From positions 1-64,000 of the forward strand of contig JAGPCY010000012.1 of assembly GCA_018057825.1 (NCBI GenBank): 64,000 nucleotides of DNA. Direction: 5' to 3'. Below, one piece after another: positions 58,339 to 64,000 of this stretch. The first letter of the stretch is position 1. Every line of letters starts with the position of its first letter. This DNA comes from Kofleriaceae bacterium. GTDB lineage: Bacteria > Myxococcota_A > Polyangia > Haliangiales > Haliangiaceae. The notes below the pieces were generated by a model that worked only from the letters and a program-made list of their open reading frames with translations, did no database searches and had not been told where the DNA came from. Both the position numbers and the translations under genes were made by a program.

Positions 58339-58354
58339 TGGCACATCGGCTGCA
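58339..58354 (+). promoter_or_regulatory. Sigma-54 promoter of the first pilin gene
   Basis: TGGCACATCGGCTGCA: GG (58340-58341) and GC (58352-58353) exactly ten bases apart. Predicted start near 58365, two bases before the GTG. Confidence 0.75.
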
Positions 58355-58366
58355 CTAGGTCGAGGC

Positions 58367-58888
58367 GTGCGGGGCAACGCCGGCTTCACCCTGGTCGAGC
58401 TGATGATCACCGTCGCGATCATCGCTGTCCTGGTGGCCGTCGCGATCCCGCAGTTCACCCGGACCTCGCGCAAGTCGCGGGCCTCCGAGGTGCAAGCGGT
58501 CTTCGCCGAGCTGCACCAGCGCCAGAGTGAGTACCACTTCGCCAACGGCACCTACTTCTCGACCGGCACCGGCGAGACCGACATCTTCCCCGCCGCGCCG
58601 GTCGCCGCCTCGCAGAGCATCGCGGTGCTGCCGGCCTCGTGGGAGACCCTCAAGGTCCGCCCGACCTACCAGAAGCTCTACTGCGGCTACGTCGCGATCG
58701 CCGGCGCCGCCGGCAGCGCGACGGGCCTCGGCACCAAGGCCGGACAGTTCGGGCTGATCAACGCCCCCAACACCGACTGGTACTACCTCCTCGCTCGCTG
58801 CAACCTCGACGGCAACGCCGCCCGCGACTCGTACTACTTCTCGTGGAGCGGCGACCCAGCGGTGAAGAAGCAGAACGAGGGCTCGTAG
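58367..58888 (+). CDS. Type IV prepilin (pilin 1)
   Basis: 173 residues from GTG 58367, chosen because a sigma-54 promoter lies directly upstream and because it leaves a six-residue leader before the PilD cleavage site G|FTLVELM, with Glu5. The N-terminal helix (VAIIAVLVAVAIPQFT) is the assembly helix. The globular part contains a Cys pair (CGYVA, CNLDGN) typical of D-loops. Less like pilins 2 and 3 than they are to each other. A weak hairpin (58904-58920) separates it from the next pilin gene. Confidence 0.88.
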   Translation: MRGNAGFTLVELMITVAIIAVLVAVAIPQFTRTSRKSRASEVQAVFAELHQRQSEYHFANGTYFSTGTGETDIFPAAPVAASQSIAVLPASWETLKVRPTYQKLYCGYVAIAGAAGSATGLGTKAGQFGLINAPNTDWYYLLARCNLDGNAARDSYYFSWSGDPAVKKQNEGS

Positions 58889-58903
58889 CTCCCCACGTCT
58901 CTC

Positions 58904-58920
58904 GAGCGCAGGTCGCGCTC
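58904..58920 (+). terminator. Possible attenuator between pilin genes
   Basis: GAGCGC-AGGTC-GCGCTC stem followed by TCGTGTTTTC. Weak T tract; could reduce read-through into the next pilin. Confidence 0.35.
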
Positions 58921-59004
58921 TCGTGTTTTCGAACCGGTCGCCACGCGTGTGGCCCGGGCAACCCCAGACGGCCCCGACGGCCACTCGCACCGAAAGGAAC
59001 TCCC

Positions 59005-59523
59005 ATGAAGAAGCTCTCTCGCAAGGCCCAGCGCGGATTCACCCTCATCGAGCTCATGATCGTCGTCGCGATCATCGGCATCCTCGCCGCGGTCGCCATC
59101 CCGCAGTTCCTCGACTACATGAACCGGTCGAAGAAGAACGAGGCCGAGCTCAACCTGAACGCGATCGAGAAGACCAACACCCGCGAGTTCGCCGAGAACT
59201 CGGGCTACGTCCCCGACACCGAGGCGCTGTCGCCGGCCGCCGACTGCTGCACCCAGAACGCCGGTGGCTCGCGCCGCTGCGCCGCCACCGCGGCCGACTG
59301 GGAGGGCGCCGGTCACCCGGGCTGGGAGAAGCTCGACTTCGCGATGCGCAAGGCCCACCTCTTCCAGTACAGCTACACCGGCGACGCCACGGGCCAGACC
59401 TTCACCGCGACGGCCGTGGGCAACACCGACTGCGACGCGGTGACGATCACCTACACCCTCCTCGACGCGACTGCGGACGGCACGGTGAACCCGATCCTCA
59501 ACAAGCCGGCCACTCGCGACTAG
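59005..59523 (+). CDS. Type IV prepilin (pilin 2)
   Basis: 172 residues. AAAGGAA six bases before the ATG provides a good Shine-Dalgarno. Leader MKKLSRKAQRG is cleaved before FTLIELM; the helix is close to PilA consensus with Glu5. The globular domain has an unusual Cys-Cys pair (DCCTQN), a further SRRCAAT and a C-terminal NTDCDA. A clear paralogue of pilin 3 at 61261. No sigma-54 site is seen directly upstream, so it is likely co-transcribed with pilin 1. Followed by a double hairpin. Confidence 0.95.
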   Translation: MKKLSRKAQRGFTLIELMIVVAIIGILAAVAIPQFLDYMNRSKKNEAELNLNAIEKTNTREFAENSGYVPDTEALSPAADCCTQNAGGSRRCAATAADWEGAGHPGWEKLDFAMRKAHLFQYSYTGDATGQTFTATAVGNTDCDAVTITYTLLDATADGTVNPILNKPATRD

Positions 59524-59529
59524 TTTCTT

Positions 59530-59580
59530 GGGAGGGTTTGTCACCAAACCCTCCCCCGCCGGGGCCTGGTCCCCGGCGGG
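59530..59580 (+). terminator. Tandem double hairpin after pilin 2
   Basis: GGGAGGGTTTG/CAAACCCTCCC (11 bp, four-base loop) runs straight into CCCGCCGGGG/CCCCGGCGGG (10 bp, six-base loop), sharing CCC. Same layout as after rpoZ. Nothing recognised between here and 59648. Confidence 0.65.
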
Positions 59581-59648
59581 TCCCCCACCCGAGACGCCTC
59601 CCTCCGGTCGGCTGGACGTTCAGCGTAGGTTGAGGAGACCTCGCTCCG

Positions 59649-59673
59649 AGAAGCGCCCCGCTGGGGCGCTTCT
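59649..59673 (+). terminator. Hairpin, likely terminator
   Basis: AGAAGCGCCCC-GCT-GGGGCGCTTCT, a perfect 11-bp stem followed by GCCGTTT. Weak T tract. Confidence 0.5.
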
Positions 59674-59766
59674 GCCGTTTCGGACCTGAGTGGTGACCAC
59701 GGGCGATGGGACGACGAGGTGGACCGCGCGGCTCGGGGGTGTGGCCAGGACATGAAGGTGCATGGG

Positions 59767-59795
59767 TTGAGCGATGGGCGAGGGTCTCGTATGGT
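59767..59795 (+). promoter_or_regulatory. Sigma-70-type promoter before 59802
   Basis: TTGAGC (59767-59772), 17 bases, TATGGT (59790-59795); the start is predicted at the ATG at 59802. Confidence 0.5.
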
Positions 59796-59801
59796 TGGGC
59801 G

Positions 59802-60719
59802 ATGCGTGGAGAGCCCCGCGTGCCGACGATGGCCTTGGTGGCCGCGGCGCTGGCGCTCGTGGTGGGCGCGCAGCTCGTCGGGCGCGAGGCGAACGCGGCG
59901 CGCAAGCGGTGGCCGAAGGCGAGCGAGGAACCGCTGGCGCCGACCGAGCGCTCGGCGCCGTTTCTGTCGCTCGGGTACCGCGAGGCGATGGCCGACGTAG
60001 TCTACGTCCGGGCGATGGCGTACTTCGGCGGGGAGGGCACGACCTCAGCGGGGCTGCGGCGGCAGATCCAGGCGATCGCCGCCCTCGACCCGCAGTTCGA
60101 AGAGCCGATGTCCTGGGGCTCGCTGGCGATGCAGAGCCTGACCATGGCGCCGACCCAGGATGACTACCTGGCGGTGGCGCAGATCCTCGAGGCGGCGATG
60201 GTCCGCTTTCCGGACAACTACCGGCTGCCGCTGCGGGCCGGCGAGATCTACGCGCTCCGCCTCACGAGCGGCGACCCGGCCCAGGTCCGTCGCTGGAAAG
60301 AGCGCGGCCACGCCCTCCTCGCTCGCGCGGTGCGTCTGCCCGAGGCGCCGCCGAACCTCGGCACCTTTGTCGCCCACCTCGGCACGCAGCTCGGCCAGCG
60401 CGAGCAGGCCATCCGCGATCTGCGCGAGCTCATCCTCTACACGACCGATCTGAAGGCCCGCGACCGCCTGGTGAAGAAGCTGGCCACGCTCACCGAGGTC
60501 GACGCCGCCAGCCTGGCCTTCGAGCTCGACCGCGAGGCCGCTCGGTTCAAGACCGCCTGGGACCGCGACCGCCCCGAGCTGCCGGCCAGCATGTACGTGC
60601 TGGCCGGGCCGCCGATCGCCCCGTGGTTCGATCCCGCCGCGCTCGCTGGCGACGACGAGCTGCCGCGAGAGGTCGAGCGCTTGCCGGGCCTGGCTGACGA
60701 TGTCGGGGAGAGACGGTAA
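59802..60719 (+). CDS. TPR-like protein of the pilin region
   Basis: 305 residues. The N-terminal hydrophobic segment (about 10-28) could be a signal anchor. The rest is helical TPR-like (YREAMADVVYVRAMAYFGG, ALDPQFEEPMSWGSLAMQ, GTQLGQREQAIRDLRELI). Its position among three pilin genes suggests a role in pilus assembly, similar in kind to Tgl/PilF TPR lipoproteins, though no lipobox is present. ATG 59802 matches the TTGAGC-N17-TATGGT promoter; longer frames lack support. Confidence 0.65.
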   Translation: MRGEPRVPTMALVAAALALVVGAQLVGREANAARKRWPKASEEPLAPTERSAPFLSLGYREAMADVVYVRAMAYFGGEGTTSAGLRRQIQAIAALDPQFEEPMSWGSLAMQSLTMAPTQDDYLAVAQILEAAMVRFPDNYRLPLRAGEIYALRLTSGDPAQVRRWKERGHALLARAVRLPEAPPNLGTFVAHLGTQLGQREQAIRDLRELILYTTDLKARDRLVKKLATLTEVDAASLAFELDREAARFKTAWDRDRPELPASMYVLAGPPIAPWFDPAALAGDDELPREVERLPGLADDVGERR

Positions 60720-60721
60720 CG

Positions 60722-61022
<301 letters not shown>

Positions 61023-61109
61023 GTCCCGCGAGGCTCAGTAAGACTCGCAAGGCCACGAATCTGCGAGATATTCCGTAACCCCAGGAGGGTGAGCGGCGAT
61101 CGGTCGGCG

Positions 61110-61127
61110 GTGACGTTTTTGGGCCAC
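61110..61127 (+). promoter_or_regulatory. Probable PilR enhancer site of pilin 3
   Basis: GTGACGTTTTTGGGCCAC matches the site upstream of pilin 1 (GTGACATTTTTCGTCAC); its first base is 100 bases before the -24 GG, versus 101 at pilin 1. Confidence 0.6.
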
Positions 61128-61208
61128 GCTGCGCAGTTCTGGGACTTCTAGCCCCCAACTTGACGCAAGCCGGCCTACATTTTCTCGGGAGTTGGCCGAG
61201 GACGGGCG

Positions 61209-61224
61209 TGGCACGTCCTCTGCA
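61209..61224 (+). promoter_or_regulatory. Sigma-54 promoter of pilin 3
   Basis: TGGCACGTCCTCTGCA: nearly perfect -24/-12 with GG (61210-61211) and GC (61222-61223) ten bases apart. Predicted start near 61235, giving a 26-base leader. Confidence 0.85.
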
Positions 61225-61260
61225 CAACCCTTCCGGAACTAACCGGCGAGAACCCTAGAA

Positions 61261-61788
61261 GTGCACCCCCCATCGCCGCCCCTCACCCACCATCGCCGAG
61301 GCTTCACGCTGATCGAGCTGATGATCGTCGTGGCGATCATCGGGATCCTGGCGGCGGTGGCGATCCCGCAGTTCCTCGAGTACATGAACCGGAGCAAGGG
61401 CAACGAGGCGGTCATCAACCTGAACGCCCTCGAGAAGAGCGCGATCCGCCACTTCATCGAGGACTCGGGTTACCCGACCGGGACCGAGGGCGCGACGCCG
61501 GGCGCGAACTGCTGCACCCAGAACGTCGGCGGCGGCCGCCGGTGCGCGGCCCTCGACGCCGACTGGACCGGCGCTGGCCACCCGGTGTGGACCTCCCTCG
61601 ACTTCCGGATGACCAAGCCGTTCTTCTTCCAGTACGCGTACACCGGCGAGGCCACCGGCCAGACCTTCACGCTGACCGCCACCGGCAACACCGACTGCGA
61701 CGCGATCTCGGCGGTCTATACGCTGCGCGACGTCTCCCTCGACGTGGTCGCCAACCCCGAGCTGATCAAGCCGCCGGTCCGCGACTGA
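61261..61788 (+). CDS. Type IV prepilin (pilin 3)
   Basis: 175 residues from GTG. Leader ending HHRRG before FTLIELM; an almost perfect PilA helix with Glu5. The globular domain has the same NCCTQN...GRRCAA and NTDCDA cysteines as pilin 2, with strong similarity throughout the second half (about 60% identity by eye overall). Preceded by a sigma-54 promoter and PilR-like site. Likely a major pilin under PilR control. Confidence 0.95.
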   Translation: MHPPSPPLTHHRRGFTLIELMIVVAIIGILAAVAIPQFLEYMNRSKGNEAVINLNALEKSAIRHFIEDSGYPTGTEGATPGANCCTQNVGGGRRCAALDADWTGAGHPVWTSLDFRMTKPFFFQYAYTGEATGQTFTLTATGNTDCDAISAVYTLRDVSLDVVANPELIKPPVRD

Positions 61789-61807
61789 GCGGCGGCGGTC
61801 TCGCGGA

Positions 61808-63271
61808 TCACGGCGCGACGACGATCGGCGCGGCAGAGACCTCGCGCCCGCCCACGAACGCGACGATGCGCGCGACCACCTCGGGCGACGCCAGGAACAG
61901 ATCGTGGCCAGCGCCCTCGACGAGGACGTGAGTCGACCGGCCGAGCGTCGCCGCGAGCTCGCGATGGCTCTCGACGTAGGTCCGGCCGTCGAGGGTCCCC
62001 GACAGGAGGAGCGTCGGGATCGCGCTGTCGAGGGGCGCCCGGAAGTCGTCGCCCAGATCGGGGACGCCGAGGGCCTCGGCCAGCGCCAGGCCCGGGTAGT
62101 TGAGCGTGTCCTCGAGGAGCGTGCCGGGCGCCTCGCGACGAACCTGGGCTTGGCGCGCGCGCGAGGCCCCCGAGGCCGCGTCCATCGCCTCGGGCATGCC
62201 GCGCATCCCCTGGGCCTCGCTGGCCGCCTGCGCCACGATCGGGGCCAGGGCCGAGACCTCGCCGGCCGCGAGGGCCGGCAACCACGCGCGCAGGAGGCGC
62301 AAGGTCGACGGGTTCTTGATCAGGTAGCCGACCACGCGCTGGAGGTCGAGCTTGCTGATCGCCACGACCACCGACTGTCCCGAGCGCGGGTCGACGAAGC
62401 TCGCGCGCGCGGGCGCCGCGGCGAGCCGGGCCAGGGCCTGGCCGAGGGCGGCGTGCTCGTCGGCGGTGAGCACCCGCCGCAGGAAGGCCTCGGTGAGCTG
62501 GGGCCGCTTGATCGTGTCGTCGGGGCCCTCGGCGCTGGCCAGCACGACCCGCCCGAGGTGCGCGCCGTGACGGCGCATCGCCGCCATCGCCAGGTGGGTC
62601 CCGTAGCTGATTCCGATCAGGTGGAGGCGCTCAGCGCCCAGGGCCCGCCGCAGGTCGTCGAGATCGTCGGCGCTCTCGACGGTGGTGTAGCCGCCCAGGT
62701 CGACGCCCTGGGTCCGCCACCAGGCGGCGCAGTGGCGCGCCAGGCCTTGCAGCCACGCGGTGTACACCGGCCGCACCGCCGGGACCTCGAGAGGCCACGG
62801 CCGCGGCGCCGCGCACCACGGGATCGCGTTCGACTGGCCGGTGCCGCGCTGGTCGAGGGCGATCACGTCGCCGACCGCGCGCAGGGCGTTGAACATCGCG
62901 AAGCGCGGCCCGCGGGCGGCGTCGATGCCCGAGCCACCGGGACCACCGGCGAGGTAGACGATCGGTGGGCCGCTCGCCCCCGGCAGGGCCGGGAAGCGGA
63001 CGAAGGTCAGCTCGAGGTCACGCCCGTGCGGACGCCCGCGACGCTCGGGCACGGTCAGGTGGCCGAGCTCGGCGTCGACCTCGTCGCCGGCCTCCGTCAC
63101 GAAGCGATGCGGCGCGAGGCGCACCGTCGGCGGCGGGTGGTGCGGGCCGGTGGCGGCGCGGTCGGTGGCCTCGGGGCCGGTCGGCGCGGTGGGCGTCGAG
63201 CACGCCGGGGCGGCGGCGCTGAGCGCCGTAAGCGTCAAGATCGGACGACACAGGAACCAGGGGAGCGGCAT
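61808..63271 (-). CDS. Lipoprotein alpha/beta-hydrolase (tripeptidyl/proline aminopeptidase-like)
   Basis: 487 residues. Signal peptide ending at AAAPAC. The hydrolase core has the oxyanion motif YLAGGPGGSG, the following DQRGTGQS and the nucleophile elbow GISYG, with the C-terminal Asp in LSGTLDGRT and His in GAGHDLF, the full Ser-Asp-His triad of the TAP-like/prolyl aminopeptidase family. Probably cleaves N-terminal residues from peptides outside the cytoplasmic membrane. Converges on the pilin 3 gene. Confidence 0.88.
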   Translation of the reverse strand: MPLPWFLCRPILTLTALSAAAPACSTPTAPTGPEATDRAATGPHHPPPTVRLAPHRFVTEAGDEVDAELGHLTVPERRGRPHGRDLELTFVRFPALPGASGPPIVYLAGGPGGSGIDAARGPRFAMFNALRAVGDVIALDQRGTGQSNAIPWCAAPRPWPLEVPAVRPVYTAWLQGLARHCAAWWRTQGVDLGGYTTVESADDLDDLRRALGAERLHLIGISYGTHLAMAAMRRHGAHLGRVVLASAEGPDDTIKRPQLTEAFLRRVLTADEHAALGQALARLAAAPARASFVDPRSGQSVVVAISKLDLQRVVGYLIKNPSTLRLLRAWLPALAAGEVSALAPIVAQAASEAQGMRGMPEAMDAASGASRARQAQVRREAPGTLLEDTLNYPGLALAEALGVPDLGDDFRAPLDSAIPTLLLSGTLDGRTYVESHRELAATLGRSTHVLVEGAGHDLFLASPEVVARIVAFVGGREVSAAPIVVAP

Positions 63272-63381
63272 GACCGCACCCTGGGGTCGGCGCGCCGGCC
63301 GCGCTGCCGCGCGTCGGTGAACGGCTCGCCGCGCCGGCCAACCGCTCATCGCGCCGCGCGGCCCTGATCTATGCTGGGCCG

Positions 63382-63411
63382 GTGAGCCTCGTCGGTGCGC
63401 GGCCGTGCTGA
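63382..63411 (+). other. Possible nine-codon leader ORF
   Basis: TATGCT (63370-63375) ends six bases before GTG 63382, the leaderless layout used elsewhere. That frame is only nine codons and ends in a TGA overlapping the GTG of the next gene at 63405 (different frame). Either a leader peptide coupled to the next gene or a start misplaced by a sequence error. Confidence 0.25.
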
Positions 63412-64000
63412 TCGATCGTCGACGGGCGACGACCGCGAGGAGGTGGTGCGCGCTGGCCCTCGCGGCCCTCGCGGCGCTCGCGGCGCTCACCGGGTGCTCG
63501 CCCGACCGCCCGCCGGCGCTGGCCTTGACGACGGTGCGGGTGCTGGCGTCCGATGACCCGCGCTGGGCCCAGCCCGACGCCGACGATCGCCACGCGCCGC
63601 GGGTGCCGATCACCGGGGTCAGGCCGCCGGCCCCGGTGTGGTGGCTGCGCGGCACGCTGACGGTCGACGCGACCTGGGCCGCGCGTTCGGCGCCGCTGGC
63701 GCTCGCGGTCGCCGCGCTGGCGTCGTGCGAGGTGTACTGGGACGGCGTGCGCCTGGGCGCGAACGGCACCGTCGGGCCGAGCGCCCGCGCCGAGCGCCCC
63801 GGCCTGCTGGTGTGGCGCGTGGTCGTGCCGGCGCCGGTCGTCGTCGGGGACCACGCGGTGAGCCTGCGCTGCTCGGCCCACCACCGCGGGTTCGACCCGC
63901 AGGTCGGGTTCTACGGCGTCTGGCTGGGCGACGCCGCTGAGCTCACGCAAGCGGCGGGCGGCGACGTCGCGTTGACGCTGGTGTGCGCGGGCGCGCTCCT
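63405..64000 (+). CDS. Lipoprotein-like membrane sensor, N-terminal part (runs off the window)
   Basis: At least 198 residues with no stop before the window end. From GTG 63405: signal peptide ending at LTGC, then a beta-sandwich domain with PVWWLRGTLTVD, ASCEVYWDGVRLGANGT and QVGFYGVWLGDAAEL, the pattern of extracytoplasmic galactose-binding-like domains in 7TMR-DISM-type sensors. The last visible residues (VALTLVCAGALL) begin a membrane helix. Output domain, probably kinase or GGDEF, lies outside the window. Start uncertain. Confidence 0.6.
   Translation, partial: MLIDRRRATTARRWCALALAALAALAALTGCSPDRPPALALTTVRVLASDDPRWAQPDADDRHAPRVPITGVRPPAPVWWLRGTLTVDATWAARSAPLALAVAALASCEVYWDGVRLGANGTVGPSARAERPGLLVWRVVVPAPVVVGDHAVSLRCSAHHRGFDPQVGFYGVWLGDAAELTQAAGGDVALTLVCAGAL

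Noticed and set aside
58889-59004. Sigma-54 promoter for pilin 2
   Set aside because: TGGCCCGGGCAACCCC has no GC at the -12 position; Shine-Dalgarno and position suggest transcription from pilin 1.

Overview
The window looks like a chromosomal segment of a very GC-rich, predatory-type Myxococcota (Polyangia-like) bacterium. This rests on membrane-anchored Ser/Thr kinases with Asp/Ala- or Gly/Lys/Pro-rich linkers and PEGA domains, many lipoproteins with Ile-Asp-Ala repeats, a globin-coupled kinase of the Anaeromyxobacter AfGcHK type, several type IV pilins, J-domain/DUF4388-like proteins and a myxobacterial double-CxxC protein. Species cannot be named from the sequence alone. There are no rRNA genes, IS elements or CRISPR arrays; one tRNA gene, tRNA-Leu(CAA), lies at 54829-54911.

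Layout. 1-9.1 kb: M16 peptidase, a receiver/degenerate-GGDEF regulator, a PEGA Ser/Thr kinase and a run of lipoprotein and secreted genes. 9.2-12.6 kb: a large PEGA kinase and a hemerythrin-like protein. 13.0-21.1 kb: a complete cbb3 oxidase operon (fused ccoNO, ccoQ, short one-haem ccoP, ccoG, ccoH, a TauE/SafE-type membrane protein, ccoI, ccoS). 21.2-25.4 kb: an O2-sensing globin histidine kinase with an NtrC-type regulator, divergent from hemN. 25.4-37.9 kb: small membrane protein, pseudokinase, lipoproteins, DUF4956 protein, porin-like protein, phosphoesterase, lipase-like lipoprotein, methyltransferase and an HxxxDG acyltransferase-like protein. 37.9-48.7 kb: cystathionine beta-synthase, lipoprotein, a VDAFPD-repeat protein, tpiA, a GGDEF-kinase fusion, pilR, methyltransferase, J-domain protein and UPF0158 protein. 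48.8-54.7 kb: rpoZ, an ECF-like sigma factor divergent from a zinc-finger kinase, DUF429 protein, TPR protein and small lipoproteins. 54.8-56.6 kb: tRNA-Leu and a duplicated, rearranged immunity-like locus. 56.7-64 kb: lipoproteins, three type IV prepilins, a TPR protein, an alpha/beta-hydrolase and the start of a membrane sensor.

How it fits together. The most coherent story is respiratory. The cbb3 operon, a haem-synthesis gene for low oxygen (hemN) and an O2-sensing kinase/sigma-54 activator pair sit together. A near-consensus -24/-12 promoter lies directly before ccoNO, and a partial one before hemN. A second sigma-54 circuit is visible for pili: pilR is present, and two pilin genes carry -24/-12 promoters with a matching upstream element at almost the same distance.

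Two genome-wide habits stand out. (1) Many transcription units start with TANNNT (often with TTGNNN about 17 bp upstream) ending 5-9 bases before the start codon, which predicts widespread leaderless mRNAs. (2) Eleven intergenic arrays of a degenerate hexamer (GGNYTC, or GARNCC on the other strand) sit mostly just after stop codons; one lies exactly at a rearrangement junction.
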